The position numbers and the translations under genes were made by a program. A model generated the notes under the pieces. It had not been told where the DNA came from. It saw nothing but the letters and a program-made list of their open reading frames with translations, and did no database searches. Below are positions 1-12,035 of a DNA stretch of 64,000 nt, one piece after another (positions within the stretch are counted from its first letter, which is position 1; each line of letters starts with the position of its first letter). Origin of the DNA: Crotophaga sulcirostris (Eukaryota; Chordata; Aves; Cuculiformes; Crotophagidae); NCBI GenBank assembly GCA_013397455.1, contig VYZB01000217.1, forward strand, positions 1,438,261 to 1,502,260. Direction: 5' to 3'.

Positions 1-445
1 CAAATATAAGTAATTTCTCTTTGATTATGTTTTTCACCTTTGATTAATTCCAAATCACTGTATCTCAAGCGAAAATTGCAGTTTTCATATAAACATATAT
101 TATCCATTAATAAGTTTGAGTGATTCCTCACATGTTATAAATCTCAAGTATTAATTTAAGTTTCAACTCAACTTGCCTTTCTCCTAAGGAGTTATGCAAA
201 CTAAATAACGTGATTGAATGAAAACATTAGGGAGAATAAGAAGGAACATTTCGCTGTTGATAACAGAAAAAAATCGACTGGATCACATGAAAGGTCTCTC
301 TAGGCTAAGTTCCTGTCTCAAATGGCATCTAATTTCTTCCCAGTTTCCTTTTCCTTCAGTCCCTGCTGATTTTGAAATGGAGAGGTGACAGCTCTATCTG
401 GGGAAAAGAATTTGTTTTAAATGTATCTTGTAATAGACAAGTAGG
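1..445. other. Intergenic, nothing recognised
   Basis: AT-rich DNA with no gene, repeat or conserved motif that I can identify, up to the left target-site repeat of the ERV remnant at 441-445. Confidence 0.6.
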
Positions 446-1869
446 TGTGGTGGGTTGAACCCAGTCAATAGCCAAGCACCAGCCCTCTGCTTGCTCAATT
501 ACCTTTCCCATAGGATGGGGAGAAAACAGGAGAATAGTAAGAAGGTCATAAAAGTCCACCGAGTTTATTGAGTCCATGACTTCGACTCCATCTATTACAG
601 TGGTTGTTTACAACAGAAAGTATGTTTTGTTGTGTTGTCGAGAAGGAAATCTGGCTCAGACAGAGTCACCACCACAGTTGCCCAGTTTCTCGTGAGGTTC
701 ATCCTCCATTTGCTTGAGTGTTTCTTTCAACAGCATTTCCTCTAACTCAGACTATGGGTTAGAACAGGTTAAATGCATATTCATTACAATCTCCATCCCT
801 TATTCCTTTAGATCAGGCTATAGAATTAGTACTGCAACAACATCCATCCATTACACCTGTACAAGCACAGATCCTCCATGTGCTGCTGTCTCTCTGAGGG
901 TGTACCTGCTTCACTATGGGCTTATTCACAGGCCACAATACCTTCAGGGCTGTTCCTGCTCCAGTTCATATTCAAATTTCCATGTCTGTTATGGCAATAC
1001 ATGAATGGCAGCAATGCCAGGGCAACATGCCAGCCGGGGAACATACTATTACCACAATGTTACCAGAAACAGTGAAGTAAGACGATAAGTAGTACATCAA
1101 ACAGAAAAAAACCAAAAACATGTACTAACAAGGCATAGGTTCTAATATACAACAAAGTAAATGAGCCATGGGGCAAGCACAGGAGCCTACCAATTAACAG
1201 CTAAGCAGTTGTAACAGCTATAAATTCAGTTTAGCTCATTACAATCAAATCTTATGTTATGTCAAACCCCTTAAGCCCCATGTTGTGCAACAAAAAGGCC
1301 TATGGTGGATTGACCAAGGCAAAAGTCAAATACCTGCACAGCCAGTCTGTCACTCCTCTATCCCTTGAGAACGGGAGAAAACAGAAAGGAGGCATGAAGA
1401 CTGATGGATCGAGACAGACAGTTTCACAGGTGAAGCAAAAACTGCATGTGCAAACAAAACAAAGGCGGAATTTATTCACTGTTTCACATGGGTTAGCAGA
1501 TGTTTAGCCTCTCTCTGGAAAGCAGGGCCTTCACATGCATAGTGATTACTTGCAAAGACACAAACCATAACCACAAATGTCCCTACTCCTTACTTCTTTC
1601 CTTCATCTTTTATTGCTGACCATGATGTCATATAGCATGCAATATTCTTTGATCATTTTGGATAGTAGCTGTCCTGTCTGCGTCACCTCCCAGTTCTTGC
1701 CAATGCCCAGCCTAGTAACTGAGATGGGAAGAGGAGGGAGGAGAGTGAGAAAAAAGAGAAAACCTTAATGCTGGTCAACACCGTTTCAGTTACAAATTCA
1801 AAACACAGTACCATACAGCTTGCTATTAAACCGAAAAAAACATACTCCATCTCAGAGAGACAGAGTACT
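446..1869 (-). mobile_element. Degenerate endogenous retrovirus, minus orientation, internally deleted
   Basis: An old avian ERV copy reduced to about 1.4 kb. The right part (about 1297-1869) is an LTR: its stretch around 1605-1675 shares pieces such as ATGCAATA-TTCT and AGCTGTCC with the better-preserved LTR at 59890-60632. Read on the minus strand it has an AATAAAAG TATA-like motif near 1608-1616. The left part, starting TGTGGTGGGTTG at 446, resembles the opposite end of an LTR of the same orientation. Roughly 600 bases between them look like leader/internal sequence; no gag, pol or env frame survives. The pentamer GTAGG occurs immediately before 446 and immediately after 1869, consistent with a 5-bp target-site duplication. 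The right terminus has decayed from CA to CT. Family naming would need a repeat library. Confidence 0.6.
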
Positions 1870-1874
1870 GTAGG

Positions 1875-3501
1875 AAAGAAAAGACTAATTAAATAAGTAT
1901 AAGATACTACTCTGGTGATCTTTCTTAACTTTCAATGGCCTGAAGCTTAGGGACTTCCTAAGGTGGTGGCACTAAGCATTTGATTGGATAGCTACTGCCA
2001 CCACTAGATTTTTAGCTAGTATTTAGAAAATCCATCAAATCAAAACTACTAACCTTTTTTTAATATATGTAGAGTACCAGCATACCTATGGCAGACATTG
2101 TTACTGCAGCTCCAATTTACAAATGAAAAACATGTTTCATCTCTACTGGAATGGTTCTGCACACGGAATTAAACACAGAAATAAGATTTTGTGCCACATA
2201 GTGCATATCAAGAAAAAGGAAATAAAATAGTAAAAATAAAATATTAAAAAAATGCCAAACAATCCTCATATTCTGTACAGAAGAATTCAAGGAAGAAATT
2301 CTAACCAATGAAATAAAAAAAACAAACAATCAATCAAAAAACTGGCCAAGGAACCAGATGTTCCCAAATACCTTGATTTGTTCTACTATATTTCTCACTG
2401 TTTTATCTGTATTCACATATCCTGTCAGTTTAGCAAAGCCTGTGTACTCCGCCTCTTGCACACTCAGCATGAAAATATGCACTCGTATCATCGGTTGTCT
2501 ACATGAGTTTAGTTGTTCCCGAATAAATGAACACACAGTTCAATCATCTCCATCAAATCATAAGATCTCTGTCTACAGCAATTTGAATGGAAAAGTTCAC
2601 ACAAAACTATCAAACAGTTCTGAAAAAGCCATTTTGAATACTTCATATTGGATATTGATGCGGCAACAAATCACACAAAAGTGATTTTACATGTTTTTCA
2701 CTATTTACAGAAGCAATGATTTTTATATATATTCTTCTCTTGCTCTACAACAGCATCAGTAGTTCTGACATTTAATTTCATTTGTGTGGCAAGAAAAGTT
2801 AAGGCTGCATTATGTGTGTTGTAATTCTATACCTTGCTAATAACTTCAGAAAATTTTACTGGTTAAGAGTGAAATTTCCATGCTTTTCTCTGCTTAAGGC
2901 TATATTACATTTATTTAAATGCACCAGCAGAAAGACCTCAACCATTTCCCAGAAAGACTTAAATGGAAAGAGCCCAAGAAAATTGGTGAAACTACCTGTT
3001 TAAGTCAGATTATTAGTTTAACACTAATAGCCACTTCATCATTTGCATTCTGTAGAGGGTGAGCAAAAGTTACATTCACTATCTTGATAAACATGTACAG
3101 AGTTGAAAAGGCATCTGGAAAACAGAGAAATCTTATTTTGTCCAAGCATTGAGTGAGATTTGTACCTTAATTCTTGGAAAGGTCTAGCTTTTCTTGTCAC
3201 AGGAACTTCAGATATCAGTATGACCCTGGTTTCCAGTTTATATACACACTAGCAATTTAAATAACACTATATCTCTAGTTACTTACATTAAGAATACAAT
3301 CAACAGAATATAAGAATATCTTCTGCAGTAAGGCAAACTCAAGGCTGAGATGCAAACAATGAGTATTACATGGACAGTGTCCCTTTTGTTTTCCCTTGAT
3401 CCCCTGAAACAAGGGTAGAGAAATGATTAGCCAAATCCTTCAAACTACAAAACCCAGACCACTGCTCTGATAGCCTAAATGGATGAGAACACACACTTGC
3501 A
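1875..3501. other. Intergenic, nothing recognised
   Basis: AT-rich unique-looking sequence. Open frames here are short and lack coding character or splice context. Confidence 0.55.
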
Positions 3502-3796
3502 CTCTTCTCTCAGGTGACCAGTGACAGAACCACAGGACATGGACTCAAGCTTCGTCAGGGAAAGTTTAGACTTGATATTAGGAAAAAGTTCTTCACTGAA
3601 AGGGCAGTTAGCTATTGGAATGTGCTGCCCGGGGAGGTGGTGGAGTCACCAACCCTGGAGGTGTTTAAGAAGAGATTGGATGAGGCACTCAGTGCCATGG
3701 TTTAGATGATGGGTTGGTGTTAGTGTTGGATTATAGGCTGGACTCGATGATCTCATAGGTCCTTTCCAACCTTGTAGTACTGTGATACTGTGATAC
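3502..3796 (+). mobile_element. CR1 LINE 3' end (copy A)
   Basis: The terminal ~295 bases of a CR1-type non-LTR retrotransposon: the end of ORF2 (reading as [20 protein letters not shown]) plus the 3' UTR with the hallmark TTGGACTCGATGATC-type segment and CCTTTCCAACCTTG. It ends in a short repeat of the octamer TACTGTGA. Severely 5'-truncated, as usual. Nearly identical in its shared part to copies B (10201) and D (22839), so these belong to one subfamily. Confidence 0.92.
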
Positions 3797-5430
3797 AAGA
3801 TTCAGCCAAATTTTCTTTTCCAGACAGATTTCCAGCCATTTCTGGCAGACAGCTAAATCTTAAAGCCTCAGTTGTGGAAAGTACTCTAGAGACAGTATAA
3901 TAATCTCAATTTGTTATGTTTCTCTTGAGAGCCTCTCCAACTGGTAGTGATTTCCTTGCTAGGGAGAAACCCTCCTAGACACTATTAGTCTCTTATTTGT
4001 AAAATTTCAAGGGGGATACACTGAGTGAACGTAAAAAGCCTGTAGACATTATGTAATAGATCCTACAGACTCCAGCAGTCACAAATAGTCCATGAGAAGT
4101 GAGTTGCCCAAATATCTGTCACATTCCTCCTTCCCTAGGTATAACCAGTTGCTTTCAAACCTGGATTGAATTCCAGCTTTGGGGTTTAAGCTACTAGGCT
4201 TCATACGTATGGAACTCATTTGAAAGGCAGCCCTATTCTTTTGCCACACTTGTAGAATTACTAGCACCAGAGTCTGAGCTGGAACTTCAGTGACATATGA
4301 GAAGGCACAACTGGTAGACTTTCAGCTTCAAGAGTCTATTTTTTCACTTGTGCCAGTACAACCATTATCTGTCTCGGTGGCACACTGAAAGTAACTGTGG
4401 AACTGCAGCTGCAAAAGAGTAGCTGGAAATGCATATGACTACTGAGTTGAGACGGGCAGACCAACCTTCTGTACCTCCCACTCTTAGTTTAACTTTTATA
4501 AAATTGACTTTCACTCATCTGCTAGGATAGTCAATTCAAATCTGTAAGAGTAATTATTTTGGAGTACTGGTAATACAATGGCTGAGCCTGCTCTTGGAAG
4601 CTAATCTAGATCAGCATCACGCATGCCCTGTAATGATTGTTCCACTATCATCTTGTGAAGACTTTGTTAAGGTCACATAGATATTTGCCTACCTGACACA
4701 ACTTTTTACAAGTAATATAATTAATCACTAAAATACACTGCCAATTAAGATTTTTTTCATTTACAGAAGGAATTAAGATCTCTTCATTTACAAAAAAATA
4801 TGTATTTGCTCGTAAGTCACATTTCAGTTCTACCACAACACACAGAAACATTTACATCAGCTACGAACAAGTCGTTCAGTCATATATTTTAATGTATATG
4901 TTGAAAACTAATTAGCCTCTTAAGTCAAATTGATTATGTCTTTTTAAATGTTTGCTTTTCTGATTTGCTGTAAGTAAGCTTTTAAACACAAAAATATACT
5001 TAGCAGCATTTCATCTGAATCCTATCAAACAAAGTTATTGAAGCATGAGGTCTACATAACCAGTGAAGCAGAAGGCCATGCTATTACATGGATAAATGCT
5101 CCAGAGTTACTGAAGCAACACAAAAACAATCACAGAAACATGGCTTTTGAAACCTCACAAGCACCTCATTTTGGAAAAAAAGTTTGTGCATGTATAGATA
5201 GATATATATATTTACACACACATATATACATGATTATACACACACAGCAAAAAATATAAGCCATTTGACAGTAAAACTTTAGAACAGAAAGACATGGTTT
5301 CATTAAAAAAAACTTTACTATTTCCCACTCATGTCCTTCCAAAAATAACAAAAAAGCAAGCCTGAAATCAAAGCTCCTGTATATGTAAGACTTTAAAAAA
5401 ATAAATCTTTATTTCCTTATTGTTCTTTTT
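3797..5430. other. Intergenic, simple repeats only
   Basis: AT-rich DNA. It includes a short compound GATA/TA/CA simple repeat at about 5194-5247; otherwise nothing recognised. Confidence 0.55.
5194..5247. repeat. Compound GATA/TA/CA simple repeat
   Basis: Consecutive short runs of ATAGATAGATAT, TATATA and CACACA units separated by a few bases; a degenerate microsatellite. Confidence 0.7.
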
Positions 5431-5439
5431 CATATGTTC

Positions 5440-6905
5440 AGACAAAAGAGAAGAAACAGTTCTCAACCCATTTTGTCTCTGGAAGCACCATCACTTCACA
5501 GCAGCTTCAGCACCCACCATCTTACAGACTCCTCTGGGCATATAAGGGGGCTCTACTCAGCTTGTAACACAACTCATACTCAGTTACCATTTGGGATTAT
5601 GCCCTACCTCCTGGCCTATCTTTTAGACAGTAAAACTTACACCCATGTATGAAAGGCATGAGGGTATTTGCTCCCAACTCTGACTGGATAGATCTATCTG
5701 GTACTTAGACACAGGTACCCCAGATGCCCCAGCTCCCAGTCCCTCAACAGCTGCAGCCACCAACAAGTCCATCGAGAAGGTGGACGATGCCGGGGCTGGG
5801 GTTTTCCCGGGTAGTGGACATGATTGATTGATCTTGAAATGTTCTGTTTGAAAAAAAAGAAGAAAAATAAAGAAAAAAAAAAAAAGAAAAGAAATTATTT
5901 AAAGAAAACAATGTGAGTTTATATAAAGCAGTACCGCCAAGCCCCATGGAGGGCTGTGCCCCGCTCCTGGCACAGCATGTGGGAACGTGAGGCAGAACTA
6001 ACACCCAGAGCAGGGCAGGGCCAAATGCTGCCGAGAGGCAGGCTGAGCACTAAATTTTACTCTTCATGCAATTCATCCGGCGATGCGGAAGAGCACACTT
6101 AGCAGCCTGCAGCCCTGACATCCTCTCAAAAATAGGTGCTGTTACAAGCTGCCCATATAAATAGCACTCTCTCAAGGCCTCCATTTACCCACTTCATTCT
6201 TTCTGTCCCTGTCTCTCCCCAGTCCTCTGAGCCTGTTCCCCTTCATAAACATTAATTTCCTCATCACCTTCAACACAGCCTTGCTAGCCTGCAGCAGAGT
6301 AACATTTGCTCTCCCTGCTCCCACAAATACACAATACGTGAGAGATTTGGCTCACAAAGCCCACCCTGAGGCTTTGTCTTCAACAGCAGACATCAGCACC
6401 CACCACCTTGCCTGCCTCAGGGAACATCATTTTACAGCACCACCTCTGGCAGAGCAGGTGGTCCTGCAGCTCCACCATCCCACCCATACTCAGCAGGCCC
6501 ACTGATATGGGGGCAAACATTTAGGTCAACCCCTGCAGCCAGGGTCCCACTTCTCCCACACCTGCCAGCTCCTAGGGAGCCCCAGCCTCCTTAGCCACTC
6601 CCAGCCAGCACTGGCTGGCAAACAGCAGAGTTGGGATCTCACAGGTAGGCAGCAGCGGTGGGTTGGGGCTCATCCCTTTCCTCCTCTGTTTGTGCAGCAC
6701 CTGGAAATTTTTTAATTCAAGGCCTCTGTGATCCCGGAGGCAGCAAGCTCTCTACAAGCAGCTCGCCCATGCCCTCAGCAGCAGGGGCGTTGGGCTGTGG
6801 GCACGATGGCTGGCCCATTCTCACCTCAGACCACAGTCTCCATAGCGGAGGCAAAGGCTACTGTAGCACCACACCAGCATCTTTGATCCAGGGTCAGAGG
6901 CTCAC
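5440..6905. other. GC-richer block of unknown origin
   Basis: Clearly higher G+C than the AT-rich flanks, with CAGCACCCACCA-like and CAGCAG-rich segments. An A-rich tract lies at about 5872-5899, and TATAAATA occurs near 6155 on the plus strand. Several unrelated short open frames overlap. It could be an old LTR or other mobile element, or a decayed CpG island. I cannot assign it. Confidence 0.35.
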
Positions 6906-9900
6906 CACTTAATGAGTAGTTTTTTCCGTATTTGCAACTGTTTTCCGTGGCATACAGTAAGATTAGTGTGCAGTTCATTTGTTTCCAACTGTAAACATTT
7001 GTTCTTTACCCTAGACTGATTAGCAAGGTAAAGAACAAACATTTGCTGCATTGATGAAATGGGGCAATGAATAAATACCTTGGGACCAGCCAATCTTAAC
7101 ATTTACAGTTGTTTGTCACTACACAACCAAAAATTCTAATCCAGATAGTCCCAAAGCGAAAGTCTTCTATTTCTCATATTTTAGTTATTTACTCACTCAA
7201 AAATAACAAATACAGGCTATCAAGATACATTTGTAAAGGGACTCTTGAAAGAAGTGATCTCTTCAGCCCTTGAGCTACTCCAGGACACAAAATATGGCAC
7301 AAATTCCTCGTTCTGCACAGTGTTGTCAGTCAGAGGAGAGGAATTGGAATAGGTTTTTTTCCTCCACTCAAAGACCATAATGAAATGGTTTTTTTCATTA
7401 CAGAAAGCTACCCTACAGAAGTTTGTTGTCATAATAATAATAATAACCTAACAGACAAATGAAAGCAATCAAAGAATGAAACTAAACCAAGCAATTTTGC
7501 AAGACAGCAGCTGCCAGCCATAGCTGCAGACATACTTGTGGCCCCACTAACTGCAACATGAGAACAGTCAAAACAATGTAGAGCAAAAGAAATGTACTAT
7601 TGGAGTAAATGGGCAATCAGATTTTCGGATGTGAACCTTAGTCTTAGGGTAATTTTCACAACCAAGTAATAAACCATTCAGAACAGCAGTCTTACTTAAA
7701 ACATTACTGCACTTAACTAATATAGTACCAATTTTCTGCTATACCAACCTACTTTTTGACTGTATGTATTTCTAATGTGGAGGGGTTTTGTGTGTGTTTG
7801 GTTTCGCAGCTGGCGACTAACCTCACGATTAATGGCTAGAATACTGTAATATTGGACATTGCTGCCCTCTAGTGACTAAATAGACCAAGCAACTGGAAGA
7901 GAGCATTTGCCGCCAAAGTATGTGATAAAATGGGTAATATTGAACTATGATATAGTGTTACGAGAGTGAAATCTTGGTTAAACTTAGCCTTATAATATCA
8001 CATGAATAAGCAAAGTACTTCAGTGTAAATCAATAATTAAATATTTCTGTAAATGGAATGGGTAGTGCAATAAATTACCACAGATTACAATCAGCAATAT
8101 ATTTGTGTTGCATTAACAAACTGCACGACCAGTAATTCAGAAAAGTTACAGCTGCAAACAAGAAATCTATATTACATGACAACTAGTTCAATAGAAAAAA
8201 TTGGTTTAATTTGTCTAGGAAACATTTTTCATATGTGGTAATGTTTACATTACTGGGGATTTTCAAAATAAACAGTGTCAGACATTTCAACAAAAAAACC
8301 AGCATAAATCACAAATGCACATCTTTGCTTTAATTCCATAAATTGTGCATGTGCAGAACTGCCTGTCATTTCAGTAGGAATCAATGAATACTCTAAGGTT
8401 TGACAAAAATTTGAAGGTTTTTTATTTTACAAAATCTGTATTTTACAGTAGACAAGTCGTTTGATAATCTTTAATACCGTAGTTCCAAATTTCCAATATT
8501 TTGTGACTGCATTTTTTTGTTTATACTCTAATGGGACCTTGCCTGTATTGTGAACAATGCTGAAAATCATGCCCTTTGCTGCAGTTTCTTGATGCAAAAT
8601 CTTAAACCTATTTGTTTCACCAGCATGAGTACCAGTTAACTGGACTAAATTATAACAAACTGAAACATCATAATAAACCATTCTAGTGAAAACCATTTTG
8701 GTTTTCACCTTTATATGCAGCAACATGGTAGTGAACATGTGAATCCTACAGGCATAAACATCCAGTAAGGCTTCACAGGCATTTGGAACAATATAATCCA
8801 ATTACAACAGCTAGCAACACAATCACATAACTAGTGTTGGTTTATTGGTGAGAAAGGGGTTTGGAAACTGTTAATGCACTCGATGTTTCCTAGTGTAATC
8901 ATTCTTGAGAAACTGAACCATTTTTTCAGAAGTAAGTCTGAAGTATGAGATGGTTGCTTTATGAAATTATTGCTGATTTCTCAAATTTAACTTCCTTAAA
9001 ATGGCATTTCCTCCCAATAAAGAAAAGTATTGCCACTCAAGTACAATTACAAATTAGGAGAATAAATAGTCTGTTCAAAAATTACTGCTTATAGTGTCGT
9101 CTGTATTAAGACATTACCTATTCCTGTGTTTGGCAGTATTACAACATTGGAAGTCTGTCTCTGACCCAATGGGATAACAAACAAAGAGGATGGTCCATTT
9201 ATGTAAATCAGACTATTTCGTTTTCCAGGTTCTCATGCTATATATCCAAACAGCATGCACCAGAGGTGCTCCTTGGATGCTATAGGAGAGTTTCACCTAG
9301 ACCTCACTCCGATTTCCTTTCTGCTAAACCCCAAGATGAACGTTCAAAGCTGGGAGGAAAGGAAACAAAACATATTGCGAATAGGGAACGTGATCAGAGC
9401 ACATACCCAGGCCTGATCAAAGTCAGTCCTGAGTCCACAATGGGTTTTTGATAGTTTGAACTTGTTTTCTTTACATTCCTTCAGTAAAATTCAATTTTGA
9501 ATCATATTATACTGAAAAAATCCCTACTTCTTCATGTCACCTTTACAGTCTTTCAATTTGCCGACATCTTTTGGTTTCCTATGCACTTGCACTCTGACTA
9601 GCAGAATACATTCCAGTTTTTGGTTAAAAATCGTGCCAGGTGACTGCAGCAGAGCTATTTCTTCTGTCATTAGCAAGCTTTTATCTCTGTAAGGGACCTG
9701 ACAGAACAGAGGGTGCTAAATACAGCTATCTAACTAGTAATCAACGCCTGGGACACACACATACATTCTTTTAGATTCTTGCACTGCACTTTTCTATGCA
9801 CCCATGAGCTCTTACCTGAAGAGAACTGGTGATAAAAAGAGTTACTCACTTCTCCCTGTCTGAAACTAGACCAATGCCAATCACTCTCAGAGAAAGTGTC

Positions 9901-10200
9901 TACCACCTGGGCTCTTCTTTAGTAAGTTAGCAAAGAAACTATTGCATAATTATCTGAGAAAGCTTTCCCTGAGGCAAAGCAGAGACAGGCCCAGGAGTGT
10001 CAAGAAGACAGAGCCTTTGCATTGGGATCACAGCGAAGGGATGGATGTTTGCAAATGAATAGCTATAGGTGAAATTAAAATAGAAAAGACATGAATAATT
10101 GGAAGCAGATGAATGAAAAGGATGTGGAGAAGCACAGAAGAAGGATAGAGAGTACTGAATGGATAGACAAGTGGAGACACTTAGGGGGGCAGCAACCTCC
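6906..10200. other. Intergenic, nothing recognised except a hairpin
   Basis: AT-rich DNA. Contains a 13-bp inverted repeat at 6998-7039 and a short (ATA)n run at about 7431-7447. No gene structure supported. Confidence 0.5.
6998..7039. repeat. Inverted repeat, 13-bp perfect arms
   Basis: TTTGTTCTTTACC at 6998-7010 and its exact complement GGTAAAGAACAAA at 7027-7039, separated by a 16-base loop. Could form a stem-loop in either strand. No T-run or flanking repeat marks it as a known element. Confidence 0.8.
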
Positions 10201-12035
10201 ACTCCTTGTTGGATGTGGAGGGAAATACAGTAACCAAAGATGAAGAGAAGGCTGAGGTACTTAATGCCTTCTTTGCCTCTCTTTTCAACAGTAAGGAAGT
10301 CTGTTCGCTAGACAGTTGGTCCTCTGAAGTGGTTGATGAGGGCAGGGTGCAATATGGCCCTCCTGCAAACCGTAAGGAGGAAGTTAAGAGATCTGCTGAG
10401 CCACTTGGACCCTCATAAGTCTATGGGGTCGGATGGGATCCATCCTAGGGTGATGAGAGAGCTGACGGATGAGCTTGCTAAGCCGCTCTCCATCATATTT
10501 CAACAGTCCTGGCTCACTGGAGAGGTCCCAGAAGACTGGAAGTTGGTCAATGTGATGCTCATCCACAAGAAGGGCCGTAAGGATGATCGAGGTAACCACG
10601 ACCTGTCAGCCTGACCTCAGTCCCAGGTAAAATTATGGAGCAGATAATACTGGGTGCAATCATGTGGCATCTGCAGAATGGCCAAGAGATCAGGCCCAGC
10701 CAGCATGGGTTTAGGAGGGGTAGGTCCTGCCTGACCAACCTGATCTCCTTTTATGACCATGTGACTCACCTGGTGGATGAGAGGAAGGCTGTGGATGCAG
10801 TATACCTGGACTTCAGCAAGGCCTTTGACACTGTCTCCCACAGTAGACTCTTGGAGAAGCTGGCAGCCCGTGGCTTGGATGGGAGCACTCTGTGCTGGGT
10901 TAGGAATTGGTTGGATGGCCGAGCCCAGAGAGTGATGGTGAATGGTGTTTCATTCAGTTGGCAGCTGGTCACCAGTGGTGTCCCCCAGGGATCGGTGTTA
11001 GGCCCGGTCCTGTTTAATATCTTTATTGATGATCTGGATGAGGGGATTGAGTCCATCATCAGCAAGTTTGCAGACAATACCAAGCTGGGAGGAAGGATTG
11101 ATCTGTTAGAGGGTAGGATGACCCTACAGAGGGACCTGGACAGACTGGAGAGATGGGCCGATTCTAATGGGATGATGTTTAATAAGTCCAAATGTCGGGT
11201 ACTTCATTTTGGGCACAACAATCCCATGCATAGCTATAGACTGGGGACAGAGTGACTGGAGAGTAGTCAGGCAGAAAGGGATCTGGGAGTGCTGGTTGAT
11301 AGGAAGCGCAACATGAGCCAGCAGTATGCCCTGGTGGCCAAGAAGGCCAATGGCATCCTGACCTGCATCAGGAATAGTGTCGCGAGCAGGACCAGAGAAG
11401 TTATCGTCCCCCTGTACTCGGCACTGGTCAGGCCTCACCTTGAATACTGTGTACAGTTCTGGGCCCCTCAGTTTGGGAAAGATGTCCGGATACTGGAGTG
11501 TGTCCAGAGGAGGGCAGCAAAGACGGTGAAGGGGCTGGAGCACAAGCCCTACGAGGAGCAACTGAGGGAGCTGGGGCAGTTTAGTATGCAGAAGAGGCGG
11601 CTCAGGGCAGACCTTATTGCTCTCTACAACTACCTAAAAGGAGGTTGCAGTCAGGCAGGGGTTGGTCTCTTCTCAGAGGTGACCAGTGACAGAACTAGAG
11701 GGCATGGACTCAAGTTTCGTCAGGGAAAGTTTAGACTTGATGTTAGGAAAAAGTTCTTCACTGAAAGGGTGATTGGCCATTGGAATGCGCTGCCCAGGGA
11801 GGTGATGGAGACTGGATGAGGCACTCAGTGCCATGGTTTAGATGANNNNNNNNNNNNNNNNAAAGCTTGACATGCCAAGTCCATTTGCCGACCCTGGAGG
11901 TGTTTAAGGGGAGACTGGATGAGGCACTGAGTGCCATGGTTTAGATGATGGGTTGGTGTTAGTGTTGGGTTATAGGTTGGACTTGATGATCTCAGAGGTC
12001 CTTTCCAACCTTGTGACACTGTGAAACTGTGAAAC
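10201..12035 (+). mobile_element. CR1 LINE, long 5'-truncated copy (copy B), ORF2 broken
   Basis: About 1.8 kb covering the end of the endonuclease-RT linker, the reverse transcriptase and the 3' UTR. The frame at 10206 starts LLDVEGNTVTKDEEKAEVLN. RT motifs follow: [15 protein letters not shown] (catalytic Asp of motif A) and [20 protein letters not shown]; the catalytic FADD box reads FADN, so the second Asp is lost. Frameshifts lie at about 10340-10400 and 10600-10635, and an in-frame TGA at 11253-11255 where Trp is expected. The 3' end carries TGTGAAAC-type repeats. A 16-N gap with a local duplication (11811-11948) interrupts the 3' part. Non-functional. Confidence 0.95.
11846..11861. other. 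Assembly gap (16 N)
   Basis: Sixteen unknown bases inside CR1 copy B. The 35 bases before the gap recur, with one mismatch, at 11914-11948 after it. The intervening 11862-11888 sequence has no counterpart in the other CR1 copies. Confidence 0.98.

Noticed and set aside
7858..7880. CTGCCCTCTAGTGAC motif reminiscent of the core of ancient amniote interspersed repeats
   Set aside because: Only about 15 bases are recognisable; no flanking structure to define an element.
9816..9859. 44-base segment with CAG acceptor and CAG/GTAAGA donor on the minus strand
   Set aside because: Short, no recognisable peptide, lies far beyond the RASEF 3' end, and matching splice consensus at this length occurs by chance.
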